Assembly: GCA_030824805.1 (NCBI GenBank)
Contig: JAPJRC010000003.1
Coordinates: 1-64,000, forward strand
Source: Micavibrio sp.
GTDB lineage: Bacteria > Pseudomonadota > Alphaproteobacteria > Micavibrionales > Micavibrionaceae
Length of the DNA stretch: 64,000 bases
Reading direction: 5' to 3'
The translations under genes were made by a program, and so were the position numbers. The notes beneath the pieces were generated by a model. The model ran no database searches, had not been told where the DNA came from, and saw nothing but the letters and a program-made list of their open reading frames with translations. Shown here piece after piece: positions 36,333-46,026 of the stretch (position 1 is its first letter; the number at the start of each line of letters is the position of its first letter).

Positions 36333-38364
36333 TTTGGTTCTCCTTTGACGTGAAAAACGGGACGGTGAAATAGAAAGTGCTGCCTTTTCCGAATTCGGAT
36401 TCAGCCCATATACTACCGCCCATGTTGTGAACGATGCGTTTACAGACGGCGAGACCGATACCTGTACCTTGGTATTCGTTTTTACCATGCAAGCGGCGGA
36501 ACATCATGAAAACCTGTTCCAGATATTCCTGCTTGATCCCTATGCCGTTGTCTTTGACCGAAAACAGCCAGAGCGATGATGCAGCCTGCATTTCCGCCCT
36601 GATTTCGATCATGGGTTTTGTGCCGTGGGCGCGGTATTTTATGCCGTTGCCGATCAGGTTCTGGATCAGTCGCAAAAAGCGAATGGGATTTGCGTGCACG
36701 GTCGGAAGATCACCGATAACAACTTTCGCATCTGTCTGGCTGATTACTTCTTTTAGGTTTTCAAGCGCCATGCGCACACTCGATTGTGTGTTTACTTTTT
36801 CTAGGCCTGAGTCTTCGTATCCGATGCGCGAATATTCCAAAAGGTCGGCGATCATCGCCTGCATGCGCCGCGCGGCTTCGATGATAAAGGTCATATATTC
36901 CCTGACCTGCGGATCGGCGGACTTGCCGTATTCCTCCTGCAAAAGCTGCGTGAAATTGGCAATCATGCGCAGCGGTTCCTGCAGATCGTGCGAAGCGACA
37001 TAGGCGAAACGTTCAAGTTCCATATTCGATCGGATGAGTTCCTCCTCGGTTTTCTTGCGCTCCGTTATATCGCGGACGATGCCGTTGAACATTTTAACGC
37101 CGCCGGAAAGCGGAACTTCGGCGATCGATAGATCTATCGGGAAAACAGTGCCGTCTTTCTTCTGCGCTTCGACTTCGCGGCCTATGCCTATGATCTTGCG
37201 CTCACCCGTGTCATGGTAATTTTTAAGATACTGGTCGTGATGCTTCGCGTAATGCGGCGGCATAAGCATTTTGATATTCCGGCCCATCACTTCGTTGCGG
37301 CTATAGCCGAATATTGTCTCGCAGGCCTTGTTATACCCGTCGATGATGCCCTGTTCGTTGATGGTGATCATACCGTCGACCGTGTTGTCGAGCACCGAAG
37401 ACAGGTAATGCTGTTGCGAGACCAGTTCCTGCTCGCGTACTTTTATCTGGTAGGTCAACAACGCCAGAATCCAGAGACCCACAATGGAAATAACCCGGTT
37501 GGTGATGGCGATCCAGAGCTCGGTGAGTATGGAGGATGCCATATATATGCCGATGATGCCGAAGAGGGTGCTTATGATTACGAAATACAAACCCGTGTAA
37601 GGATTTCTGTATGCCAGAGCGGAGAGTACAAAAGGCATATAGGCAAATCCGGCGATAATGCCCAAAGGCGTATAGACATTCAGTGTCGCGGCCATGATGA
37701 AGAGGGATGCCGCGACATAAGAAGGTGCGGAATGCGCATTGTTGGAAATACGATGCGTCAGCATGCAGACGGCTATGGGCGTTGTGGTGAGGCAGAAGGA
37801 TGTATACAAGGACATCGTCTTCCAGCCATGCAAGCCGATGCTTTTGGGAAGACCGGTGATATGCCCCGCGAGGCTGACAAACCCCAGCATAAGGGCGAAG
37901 ACGGCAAGTGATTCAATGCCCGTCAATATATACTGATTTTTGTGGGCGAGGCAGAGAAGAAATATTGCGGCCGAAAGGCTGGCGATGGCAATCGCCGAGA
38001 GCATCGATGGTCTTCCCGGATACACGACATCGGATTCCAGAAATCCATCGTGATAGAAAATACGATCAATCCCGAAATCCACATGGAGTGCATATTCCAG
38101 GATAAAGGCCACCATAAAGGCTATGGCGATTGATGATAAAAAACGCGCCATATATGTGCGATTGTGCTGCACAAGCAACGCCGATACCGCGCACAACAAT
38201 ATGCCCAGGGCCGTTGCGAAATACATGCTGCCGAAGGCTGGGGTTGGATTGACAATACCTGCATGGCCACTGACCCAACCAAATATAAATAAAAGCGGCA
38301 CGATTATGCCGGGTGTCACAAAGGCGTAGAACAATGCCGCTTGCGCCCCTCGGTCTCGTGCCAT
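36307..38364 (-). CDS. Membrane histidine kinase with multi-helix sensor and PAS domain
   Basis: A 685-residue sensor kinase. Residues 1-about 310 contain eight to ten hydrophobic helices, a MASE-like integral membrane sensor. A PAS domain of the FixL type follows (about 320-435; TVDGMITINEQGIIDGYN and the C-terminal DITERKKTEEEL linker). HisKA has the phosphoacceptor His in ASHDLQEPLRM (about 462), and the HATPase shows NLIGNGIKY, DNGIGIKQEY and GTGIGLAVCKRIV. There is no attached receiver; the single-domain regulator that overlaps its 3' end is the obvious partner. The PAS lacks an obvious heme His that I could confirm. The signal is unknown. Confidence 0.9.
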   Translation of the reverse strand: MARDRGAQAALFYAFVTPGIIVPLLFIFGWVSGHAGIVNPTPAFGSMYFATALGILLCAVSALLVQHNRTYMARFLSSIAIAFMVAFILEYALHVDFGIDRIFYHDGFLESDVVYPGRPSMLSAIAIASLSAAIFLLCLAHKNQYILTGIESLAVFALMLGFVSLAGHITGLPKSIGLHGWKTMSLYTSFCLTTTPIAVCMLTHRISNNAHSAPSYVAASLFIMAATLNVYTPLGIIAGFAYMPFVLSALAYRNPYTGLYFVIISTLFGIIGIYMASSILTELWIAITNRVISIVGLWILALLTYQIKVREQELVSQQHYLSSVLDNTVDGMITINEQGIIDGYNKACETIFGYSRNEVMGRNIKMLMPPHYAKHHDQYLKNYHDTGERKIIGIGREVEAQKKDGTVFPIDLSIAEVPLSGGVKMFNGIVRDITERKKTEEELIRSNMELERFAYVASHDLQEPLRMIANFTQLLQEEYGKSADPQVREYMTFIIEAARRMQAMIADLLEYSRIGYEDSGLEKVNTQSSVRMALENLKEVISQTDAKVVIGDLPTVHANPIRFLRLIQNLIGNGIKYRAHGTKPMIEIRAEMQAASSLWLFSVKDNGIGIKQEYLEQVFMMFRRLHGKNEYQGTGIGLAVCKRIVHNMGGSIWAESEFGKGSTFYFTVPFFTSKENQNVPIAQTH

Positions 38365-38550
38365 TTCAGCAATCCCTTGTTGTTTATAGCGCGCATCATA
38401 CTGCCAAAGTGTAATTCTCCGAAGATTTAAGGGTTAGGGAATACGGGTGCATTTGCCGATGCATACAAATCACGAACCGGTAGAAGTGATGCCTGTATGT
38501 GTTAGAATTTAAAAATAATTTCATTCAACCACATATTCAGGAAATTTCCG

Positions 38551-39435
38551 GTGAATAGCGCAGGCGAGCACATGATGGATGCCGTTACCCCGGTCGGTTC
38601 TCTGATGGAAGACAAAAAAAAGCGCATTCTTGTGGTGGAGGACGACGCCACCCACAGATCGCTTATGTCCAAAATACTCGAGCAGTGCGAATGCGATGTT
38701 GTTATGGCCGAAAATGGTCTCGAAGCGCTTTCTTTCCTGAATGGAAGATGCATCTTCGATCTTATCATCATGGACTGGGACATGCCGGAACTCAACGGGC
38801 TGGACACGGTGCGCATCATCCGGCGCAGGCAGGCAGAACGGAAGATACCCTATATTCCCGTTATCGCCTTTACCGCCAAGCGCGAGCCGGGAGACCGCGC
38901 CAAATGCATGGCGGCCGGTATGGACGGGTATCTGACCAAGGACATATGGATGCCGCGCTGGCGGCAATCGCTGATCGATATTCTGCAAGGGCTCATATCC
39001 GGCAATTTCGACGTCAAGGATTTCGATGAAGAACCTAAGGGCACCAAATCCGTAGGAAAGAATTACGATCTGGAAATGTTCGACCATTATGCGTTGAATC
39101 AGGCGGCCTCGATTCTCAAGGAAGAGTTTGCGATAGCCGTGGACGAATATCTGAGCGATGCCGCATCCTATATCAGAGCCATACGCAAAGGATTGGAAGA
39201 CGAGGATTTCAGGGCCATGGAAAAGGCGTCGCACCCGCTGAAATCCAACAGCAAGAGTTTCGGCCTTACATCCGTTTCGGAGGTTGCGGAATCCATAAAC
39301 ATCATCACCCGCGATGCCGTCAAAACAAAAGCCAAGCTGCTTTCCCTTATGCCGCTTGTCCCCATGCTGGAGGAAGCCTTTAAAACAGCAGAAGGCCGTC
39401 TTCGCATGGCGGTCAAGGAAAAGGCGCAAATTTAG
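38551..39435 (+). CDS. Receiver-HPt phosphorelay protein
   Basis: A 294-residue phosphotransfer protein. The receiver domain (about 22-150) has VEDDATH, the Asp in LIIMDWDMP, and a Lys in YLTKDIW. The HPt domain (about 180-285) has the phosphorylatable His near 228 in KASHPLKSNSKSFG. No DNA-binding domain is present, so it passes phosphate onward, probably between the kinases and the NtrC-type regulator that converges on it with overlapping stop codons. It starts at GTG, supported by AGGAAA 6 bases upstream; ATG codons at 38572 and 38608 are alternatives with poorer sites. Confidence 0.88.
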   Translation: MNSAGEHMMDAVTPVGSLMEDKKKRILVVEDDATHRSLMSKILEQCECDVVMAENGLEALSFLNGRCIFDLIIMDWDMPELNGLDTVRIIRRRQAERKIPYIPVIAFTAKREPGDRAKCMAAGMDGYLTKDIWMPRWRQSLIDILQGLISGNFDVKDFDEEPKGTKSVGKNYDLEMFDHYALNQAASILKEEFAIAVDEYLSDAASYIRAIRKGLEDEDFRAMEKASHPLKSNSKSFGLTSVSEVAESINIITRDAVKTKAKLLSLMPLVPMLEEAFKTAEGRLRMAVKEKAQI

Positions 39436-40799
39436 ACGTCGTTACCGGGTGTCTGTATTTTCGTGTAAAGGGTCGATTTGGCCATGCCAAGCGTCCGCGC
39501 GGTAAGCGACATATTGCCCTCATGATACCGCAGCGCGATTTTCAGTATTTCCGTCTCTAGCTTTTGCAACGTTTTGAAACAGCCATTGGGTTCCAACAAG
39601 TCCAGCTTTGTGTCGTCATGGCGCTCCGCCTCCTTTGCGGGGTGTATGCGGAATCCCAAGGATACATCATCCAATACCATGAAACGGTTGATATAGTTTT
39701 CAAGTTCGCGCACGTTGCCCGGCCATTGATGTACCAAAAAGCGTGCTATCAGATCAGGCGGTATGCGCTTTGGCGGGATATTGTATCTTCGGGAAAATTT
39801 ATCGATGAAGTGCATGGCCAGTTCCGGAATGTCCTGTTTGCGCTCCGACAAAGGCGGCATGGTGATCTGAAGCACGTTGATCCTGTAATATAAATCTTCA
39901 CGGAAACGACCTGCGCGAACCTCGCTCTCCAGATTGCGGTGCGTCGCGGATATAAGCCTGATATCGACCGGAACGGGCCGCGATGCGCCGACCGGATCGA
40001 CTTCTTTTTCCTGCAGAACGCGGAGCAGCTTTACCTGCGCATCGAGGGGAAGGTCTCCCACCTCATCAAGAAAAACGCTGCCACCATTGGCTTCCTGGAA
40101 CTTGCCGGGGTTTTTTGCAACGGCCCCGGTGAAAGCGCCTTTCTCATGCCCGAACAAAATACTTTCAATCAATTTTTCCGGCAACGCGCCGCAATTGATG
40201 GCTATGAAGGGGCCGTCCTTGCGTGCGCTTTCGGCGTGTATGGCGCTGGCGAATATTTCTTTTCCGGTGCCTGTTTCTCCTTCTATCAAAACGGGCAGTT
40301 CCGTGGACGCAGCCTTTATGCCCATGGCTACGCAAGGTGCAAGACTCCCCTTAGACCCGATCAGAGCGTTAAAATTTGTCCGTGCGCTTTTGGAAGACGG
40401 CTGCGCTTGTGGCTTTGTCAGCAAGGCGGATTTAAGAATTTTTCGTACAGCCTTGTTGATCAATTCCGGCACGACGGGCTTTGCAAGATAATCCCGCGCA
40501 TTGCGGCGTATGGCTTCGGCCGCGTCTTCAATGCTGTTATCGCCGCTCAGTATCACCACAGGAACGGAAGGGAAGGAGGTGTTTATCTTTTGCAGCGTTT
40601 CCCAGCCGTTCATCACGGGCATGTTTATATCGAGCAGAACAACGGCGATTTGTTTTTTCTTGTCACCTTCCAGAACGCCTATACCGATATGCCCGTTCTC
40701 CGCTTCGATGGAATCCATATGCAGTTTGTTTCTAAGCATGCTGGCAAGCATACGTCTGTCGGATCTGTCGTCATCGATTATAAGTGCGGTTCTTCGCAT
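39432..40799 (-). CDS. NtrC-family sigma-54-dependent response regulator
   Basis: A 455-residue activator of sigma-54 RNA polymerase. The receiver (about 5-125) has IIDDDRSD, the Asp in VVLLDINMP and the Lys in YLAKPV. The AAA+ domain (about 145-375) has Walker A GETGTGKE, the sigma-54 contact loop GAFTGA and Walker B FLDEVGDL, with the R-finger region later. The Fis-type HTH at the C-terminus (about 415-452) includes NMSLTARTLGMAKSTLYTKI. It is divergent from an operon that carries a matching sigma-54 promoter, with a palindrome between them that is a natural binding site. The cognate kinase is likely one of those in this cluster. Confidence 0.94.
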   Translation of the reverse strand: MRRTALIIDDDRSDRRMLASMLRNKLHMDSIEAENGHIGIGVLEGDKKKQIAVVLLDINMPVMNGWETLQKINTSFPSVPVVILSGDNSIEDAAEAIRRNARDYLAKPVVPELINKAVRKILKSALLTKPQAQPSSKSARTNFNALIGSKGSLAPCVAMGIKAASTELPVLIEGETGTGKEIFASAIHAESARKDGPFIAINCGALPEKLIESILFGHEKGAFTGAVAKNPGKFQEANGGSVFLDEVGDLPLDAQVKLLRVLQEKEVDPVGASRPVPVDIRLISATHRNLESEVRAGRFREDLYYRINVLQITMPPLSERKQDIPELAMHFIDKFSRRYNIPPKRIPPDLIARFLVHQWPGNVRELENYINRFMVLDDVSLGFRIHPAKEAERHDDTKLDLLEPNGCFKTLQKLETEILKIALRYHEGNMSLTARTLGMAKSTLYTKIQTPGNDV

Positions 40800-40834
40800 G
40801 CGGGAAGCGTGAACGTAAAACCCATGCAGTACAA

Positions 40835-40859
40835 CAATCGTTTTTATTTCATACGATTG
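40835..40859. promoter_or_regulatory. Candidate enhancer (UAS) palindrome for the NtrC-type regulator
   Basis: A perfect inverted repeat CAATCGT-N11-ACGATTG centred near 40847. It lies about 90 bases upstream of the sigma-54 -24 element, a normal enhancer distance, and about 50 bases before the regulator's own start codon, so it could also serve autoregulation. Confidence 0.6.
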
Positions 40860-40937
40860 AAAGTAAAACGGATGATTTCCGGACGCTTCGAATTTTCAAT
40901 AAATGCGCAACTGTTTGATATTGCTCAGGCCGCTTGT

Positions 40938-40954
40938 TTGGCACGGTACTTGTA
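40938..40954 (+). promoter_or_regulatory. Sigma-54 promoter of the sensory operon
   Basis: TTGGCACG-N4-TTGTA matches the consensus YTGGCACG-N4-TTGCW with a single change. The key GG (40940-40941) and G (40952) have the required 10-base spacing. Transcription would begin near 40965, about 32 bases before the ATG at 40997. Confidence 0.85.
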
Positions 40955-40996
40955 TCCCTCATTACAGCTTAGTCGCTATGTAACAAGGGGAAGAGT

Positions 40997-41398
40997 ATGC
41001 AATATTTTAGAAAAGAACATAACAAACAGGGTTCACGCGAGAACAAGGTTTTACACGCCAATTCGGATTTGTTCGATCCGAAGAAGGGAAAATCACCGTC
41101 TTTCAAAATCCATAAGCGCGAAAAGGCGGAAAAGCCGGATGTGTCAGCACTGGATGAAAATCTTTATGTCTGGCATGGAAACACCCCGCATGTGCGCTTG
41201 CGCGTCAAAGTAAGCGCCGCCGCCGTCGTGGCAACATTTTTCGCCATGTCGATCGCGATGGTGAATATGCACAGCAAGGAGATCATAACCTATTTCGCCG
41301 CGCGCAATGTGGGCACCGAGGTTATGTCTGCCGCCATGGAGGTCGATCCCGATATGGTGGCGGCCGCGTTGAACCAGATAGAGGTGGGCGGAGAGTGA
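40997..41398 (+). CDS. Small single-pass membrane protein of unknown function
   Basis: A 133-residue protein with no family I recognise. A basic, hydrophilic N-terminus of about 70 residues precedes one hydrophobic helix (about 73-92, VSAAAVVATFFAMSIAMV) and a short acidic tail. The long basic N-terminus suggests a cytoplasmic face. AAGGGGAAGAG provides a strong ribosome site. It is the first gene after the sigma-54 promoter and is followed after 6 bases by a receiver gene, so it probably works with the signalling proteins behind it, perhaps as a membrane anchor or sensor accessory; that is inference. Confidence 0.75.
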   Translation: MQYFRKEHNKQGSRENKVLHANSDLFDPKKGKSPSFKIHKREKAEKPDVSALDENLYVWHGNTPHVRLRVKVSAAAVVATFFAMSIAMVNMHSKEIITYFAARNVGTEVMSAAMEVDPDMVAAALNQIEVGGE

Positions 41399-41404
41399 TA
41401 GACC

Positions 41405-41848
41405 ATGATTACAACGACGTCCCCGGCGGTAAAACCCGTCACAATATACGAAAGCCAGACTATACCGGTGGATGCCGGTGCGGAACGGGAGGCATCGGTC
41501 CTTATTGTGGACGACGACCGGACCATGCGGCGTATGGCTTCCGGCATACTAAAAAACCATTGCCATGTGTACGAAGCCTCGGATGCAACAGAGGCTTTGA
41601 ATGAGTTCTATAATCTGAAACCCAATATTGTTTTCATGGATATAAACCTGCCCGACGGATGCGGGTACGACCTTTTATACTGGATTATGCGCAGCGATCC
41701 GACAGCCTATGTCGTTATGCTGAGCGGTTTCAATTACGGAGAAAATATTATCAAGTCCGTAGGAATGGGCGCGCGGGATTTCATTTCCAAACCTCTGGAT
41801 GCGCAAAGAATACTTTTTCATCTGAAAAAATTTCCCAAATTTTCCTGA
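41405..41848 (+). CDS. Single-domain response regulator
   Basis: A 147-residue receiver with a 28-residue leader. It shows VDDDRTM, the phosphoacceptor Asp in IVFMDINLP, a conserved Ser in MLSGF and the Lys in FISKPLD. No output domain follows. It is the second gene of the sigma-54 operon, between the small membrane protein and the hybrid kinase, which is its likely phosphodonor. Confidence 0.9.
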   Translation: MITTTSPAVKPVTIYESQTIPVDAGAEREASVLIVDDDRTMRRMASGILKNHCHVYEASDATEALNEFYNLKPNIVFMDINLPDGCGYDLLYWIMRSDPTAYVVMLSGFNYGENIIKSVGMGARDFISKPLDAQRILFHLKKFPKFS

Positions 41849-41889
41849 CGGTTCCTGCCGGAATACGACCGCATTGATGTACGTTTTTC

Positions 41890-43986
41890 GTGGTAAAGAG
41901 GATGGCCGCTGGCCATTATGCCATCGTGGAGAAAGAAAATTGTAATATCTTGATCGTCGAGGACGATGCGGGAGACAGAGCGCTTTACAGGCGTTTCCTG
42001 AGAAACGATCCTTCAAGCCCGATTGTGTACCATTTGCACGAAGTGGAAACAGGTCAAGCGGGCCTGGAGTATTTTCGCGAGCACAAGCCGGATTGCGTGC
42101 TTCTCGATTTTTTGCTGCCCGATATGACGGGCGTTGATTTCATCAAAGCGCTGGCGCTTGAAAATCCCATTCTTCCTGTTGTCATGCTAACCGGTCAGGG
42201 CAATGAAAAGATCGCGGTCGATACAATCCGGCGCGGCGCGCAGGATTATATGCCCAAACACCTTATCAGCGAGCAAACGTTGAGACGGTCTATTACCAGC
42301 GCCATGGACCGTGTGGCGCTTTTGGAAAAGGTCGAACAACAGCATGAAGAGCTGCAACGGGCGAAGGAATTTGCCGAACAGGAAACCAAGCGCGCAAAAG
42401 AAGCCGACCAAGCCAAAAGCGAATTTCTGGCCACTATGAGCCACGAGATACGGACACCGATGAACGGGATTATCGGCATGACCGAACTGCTGTTCTTTAC
42501 GGGCCTCGATGAAAAGCAGGAGAAATACGCCGAGACCATACGCACATCCGGCGAGCTTTTGCTTACAATCATCGATGACATATTGGATTTTTCGAAAATC
42601 GAGGCACAACAGCTTACGCTGGAATCCAAACCGGTCGACATCGATAAAATACTGACCGAGGTCATGCAGCTTCTTGCGGGCAGGGCGAACGACAACAGGG
42701 TGGAGCTGATCCTGAAATGTCCTGTCGGTGAAATATTTCCGACGATAAAGTCCGACCCGGTGCGGCTGCGTCAGGTGTTCATCAATGTCATAGGAAACGC
42801 GATCAAGTTCACAAAAGACGGATATGTCCTGATCACCCTCGAACGTTTGTCGCAGACGGAAGAAGATATTAGAATCCGTTTCAATATCCGCGATACGGGT
42901 ATCGGTATTCCGGAAGCCAAGATTGGCAAAATATTCGATAAATTCACACAGGCGGATTCTTCGACAACCAGAGAATTCGGCGGAACGGGGCTCGGGCTTT
43001 CCATCTGCAAGCGCATCATCGAAATGATGGGCGGTACAATCGATCTTGAAAGCAAGGTCGGCAAAGGAACCTATGTCTGGTTTGAAATTCTATTTCCGAT
43101 AGCCACGCACCAGGTTGGTTTCTACACCGCGCAGAAAGACGCGTTCTCTGACAAGAAGCTGCTGGTGGTGGATGATTACGACCTCAACATTTCTCTTCTG
43201 GAAGAGTATCTGGCGGAAACAGGCATACAATGCAAAGGCGCCACATCGGGGCAGGATGCCCTTAAAATATTGGAAGAGCATGCAAAAGAAGGCGCCCCGT
43301 TTGATATCGTCATTGCCGATTATTCCATGCCGCACATGAGCGGCGAGGCGCTGGGCCGCAAGATCAACGAAAGCCCTTCCACATACGGTAAGCCTAAGAA
43401 AATTCTGATGACTGCGCTGGGAAAGAAAAAGGAATTCGAGAATCTGCAGACAACGGATTTCGCAACATACATCTTCAAGCCGATACAGCCCGACGCGCTG
43501 ATAGACAGCATAGGCCTTGCGCTGCATGGATCTCCGCAGCAGCAGGAGATACACAACATGGCCAAAGAGGCGCCGCCCGTGACCATGCCCGTCGTTCACG
43601 CGAATGTGTTGGTAGTGGAGGATGACCGTGTCAGCCAGCGTATGGCAAAAGGTCTTCTGTCCGAACTTGGATGCACGTTTACGGTTGCGGGCGACGGACG
43701 CGAGGCGTGCGATGTTCTTGAAAGCCGCCATGCGGAATTCGATATCGTGTTCATGGACTGGCAAATGCCAATCATGGATGGGCACGAGGCCATCCGTTAT
43801 ATCCGCGCGCAGGACTGGGGGCTGGATGTAAAAATCATCGCGCTCACAGCCAATGCTTTGCAGGGCGATCGTGAAAAATGCCTCGAAGCGGGCGCCGATG
43901 ATTACCTGCGCAAGCCGCTGCGCCTTGCCGACATCGTGCATATACTGCGTAAATATGTGCCCTCCATGATGGCAGACGCGGCATAA
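41890..43986 (+). CDS. Soluble hybrid histidine kinase, REC-HisKA-HATPase-REC-REC
   Basis: A 698-residue multi-domain kinase with no membrane helix. Receiver 1 (about 18-137) has the Asp in VLLDFLLP. A coiled coil leads to HisKA with [10 protein letters not shown] (His about 185). HATPase follows (about 290-405; [31 protein letters not shown]). Receiver 2 (about 422-545) has an Asp in IVIADYSMP, and receiver 3 (about 573-690) has the Asp in IVFMDWQMP and Lys in LRKPL. An N-terminal receiver instead of a sensor means input arrives by phosphorelay. The start is uncertain: GTG at 41890 or ATG at 41902, where GAGG directly abuts the codon. It is the last gene of the sigma-54 operon. Confidence 0.92.
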   Translation: MVKRMAAGHYAIVEKENCNILIVEDDAGDRALYRRFLRNDPSSPIVYHLHEVETGQAGLEYFREHKPDCVLLDFLLPDMTGVDFIKALALENPILPVVMLTGQGNEKIAVDTIRRGAQDYMPKHLISEQTLRRSITSAMDRVALLEKVEQQHEELQRAKEFAEQETKRAKEADQAKSEFLATMSHEIRTPMNGIIGMTELLFFTGLDEKQEKYAETIRTSGELLLTIIDDILDFSKIEAQQLTLESKPVDIDKILTEVMQLLAGRANDNRVELILKCPVGEIFPTIKSDPVRLRQVFINVIGNAIKFTKDGYVLITLERLSQTEEDIRIRFNIRDTGIGIPEAKIGKIFDKFTQADSSTTREFGGTGLGLSICKRIIEMMGGTIDLESKVGKGTYVWFEILFPIATHQVGFYTAQKDAFSDKKLLVVDDYDLNISLLEEYLAETGIQCKGATSGQDALKILEEHAKEGAPFDIVIADYSMPHMSGEALGRKINESPSTYGKPKKILMTALGKKKEFENLQTTDFATYIFKPIQPDALIDSIGLALHGSPQQQEIHNMAKEAPPVTMPVVHANVLVVEDDRVSQRMAKGLLSELGCTFTVAGDGREACDVLESRHAEFDIVFMDWQMPIMDGHEAIRYIRAQDWGLDVKIIALTANALQGDREKCLEAGADDYLRKPLRLADIVHILRKYVPSMMADAA

Positions 43987-44156
43987 GTTTGTTCGCCTGT
44001 CTAAAAAATACTCTGTAAATCAAGGCAGTAAGTTGTTTCCCGCACTGACAACCGGAATCCTGTTCTATATGATGGATTCGGATTGATAGTCGGCCCCAAT
44101 TCTTACGGGTCGCGTAAATCCATATTGGTTCTAACTTATTGTTTTTGAAGAAAATT

Positions 44157-45896
44157 ATGACCAAGCGTACCCGCACATGGCAACCGTTCGCTCCGACAGT
44201 GTTAATGGCCTGTTGTGCGCTCGTGTCAATTTCGCCGGTTGTGTACGCCCAAAGCGTCAGCCTGCCCGGTTCGGCGGACCCGGGGCGATCCCTGGAAAAT
44301 TCCAACATCCTGCCAAAGACAGACCAGACAAAACTGGAAAGGGCGGAGCCGAAACAAAAGGCGGTTGCGACCGCGCCGGAAGGGGCGGAAGAGCTTCGTT
44401 TTGTGTTGCAGGATTTAACCCTCGAAGGCCTGACCGCGTATCCGCAGGATGAAATCCGGCCGCTCTACGAACATTATATCGGCCGCGAGATTTCCGTTGC
44501 GACGGTGTTCGAGATCATGGCGAAGATCCAGCAGAAATATCTTGATGACGGATACGCCCTGACGAAAGTTGTTATCCCGAACCAGAACATCCAAGGCGGC
44601 AATGTTCGCCTTGCCGTTATCGAAGGCCATGTCGAAGAGATCGAGGTGGCATCGAATGTAAAGCGCACGCCGGCTGTGGAAGACGCCGTCAATCGTATCG
44701 CGGCGATGCGTCCGCTGAATGTCAAAAAGCTGGAGCGCATCATGCTCCTGCTGAACGATCTTCCGGATGGCAGCCTCGGCGTGGTTCTGGCCGCGCCAAA
44801 GGATGTAAGCAAGCAGGGCACCGGCGCGGTGCGTCTGGTTCTGCAAGCCAATGAGCGCCAGGAAAGAATTGGCAGCGTCGGCATCGACAACCATGGTTCG
44901 GCTTTCAGCGGCCCCTGGCAGACAAACGTGAACCTGCGCGGCACAAGCCTTCTCGTCGATCACAGCGAACTGGAATTGCGCACGCTCGCGGCCCTGCCGT
45001 TTCAGGAACAACGGCTCGGCAATGTCAGCTACACCGTGCCTTTGTACGGAATATCAGGGACGAAACTTACACTCGGTGCGTCCAAGGCGTTGACGGAGCC
45101 GGGCTCGTCCCTTTCCACCCTCGACATCAAGGGCGCTTTTGAAAGCCTTGAGGCAAGCCTTTCCTATCCATTGATACGCCAGCGCGATATGACGCTGACA
45201 ATCGATGGCGGATTCGAATGGAAGAATTCCCGCACGAAAATTCTGGGCGAGGAGTTGTTCGACGACCGTCTGCGCGTCGCAAAAACGGGCCTGAATTTCA
45301 ATTTTACCGACACGCTTGCGGGCTACAACATTGTTGATACGCATTATTCGCAAGGGCTGGATATATTCGGCGCGCGTGAAAGCGGTTCCGAGAACCTGTC
45401 CCGACAAGATGGGAAATCGGACTTCCAGAAATTCGATTTTTTCGCCGCCCGCCTTCAGGCGTTGCCTGCCAATTTTGAAATACTGGGCGTTGTGCAGGGA
45501 CAATATGCTTTCGATCCTTTGTTGTCTTCCGAAGAGTTCGGCTTTGGCGGCTCTAACATGGGGCGGGGATATGATTCATCGGAAATTACGGGAGACCGCG
45601 GTCTCGCCGGAACGCTGGAGCTTCGCTACCGCACCACAGCGCCGCTGTTCGGGGCGACGTTCGGTATACAGCCTTACGCCTTCTATGATATTGGCAAAAT
45701 CTGGAACATAGACCCGAGCGCCAAGGACAAGCTGTCGGCCTCATCGGCCGGGGCAGGGGTTCGCGTCGATGAAACGCACGGCTGGAATCTCGATCTCAAC
45801 CTTGCCGTGCCTCTGACCCGCTCCGTAGAAAAGGAGCCGAAGTACCAGAACGATGTCGGTGGACGGGTTCTCTTTTCCATATCTAAATCATTTTAA
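44157..45896 (+). CDS. Two-partner secretion outer membrane transporter TpsB (ShlB/FhaC family)
   Basis: Outer membrane pore that exports the TpsA protein encoded next. It has 579 residues from the ATG (GAAG 7 bases upstream); a TTG six codons earlier is less likely. A signal peptide ends near VVYAQ. The POTRA domains (about 75-225) include FVLQDLTLEGLTAYP, with the typical region GGNVRLAVIEGHVEEIEV. A 16-strand barrel follows. It contains the FhaC-type loop motif as GRGYDSSEITGDRG and ends with a terminal aromatic (SISKSF). The pairing with a downstream FHA-type protein 130 bases away is the classic two-partner order. Confidence 0.95.
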   Translation: MTKRTRTWQPFAPTVLMACCALVSISPVVYAQSVSLPGSADPGRSLENSNILPKTDQTKLERAEPKQKAVATAPEGAEELRFVLQDLTLEGLTAYPQDEIRPLYEHYIGREISVATVFEIMAKIQQKYLDDGYALTKVVIPNQNIQGGNVRLAVIEGHVEEIEVASNVKRTPAVEDAVNRIAAMRPLNVKKLERIMLLLNDLPDGSLGVVLAAPKDVSKQGTGAVRLVLQANERQERIGSVGIDNHGSAFSGPWQTNVNLRGTSLLVDHSELELRTLAALPFQEQRLGNVSYTVPLYGISGTKLTLGASKALTEPGSSLSTLDIKGAFESLEASLSYPLIRQRDMTLTIDGGFEWKNSRTKILGEELFDDRLRVAKTGLNFNFTDTLAGYNIVDTHYSQGLDIFGARESGSENLSRQDGKSDFQKFDFFAARLQALPANFEILGVVQGQYAFDPLLSSEEFGFGGSNMGRGYDSSEITGDRGLAGTLELRYRTTAPLFGATFGIQPYAFYDIGKIWNIDPSAKDKLSASSAGAGVRVDETHGWNLDLNLAVPLTRSVEKEPKYQNDVGGRVLFSISKSF

Positions 45897-46026
45897 GCGG
45901 TCGGGGATTTCTTAATCCCTTGTTAAGGAATGCGGGCGTAATCTCGCATTTGCGTAAAATATATACTAAAGACACCGCTCGTTTTCACTTTGCCTTAATC
46001 ACATCCCTCTTAAAATTTAGTTAGCA

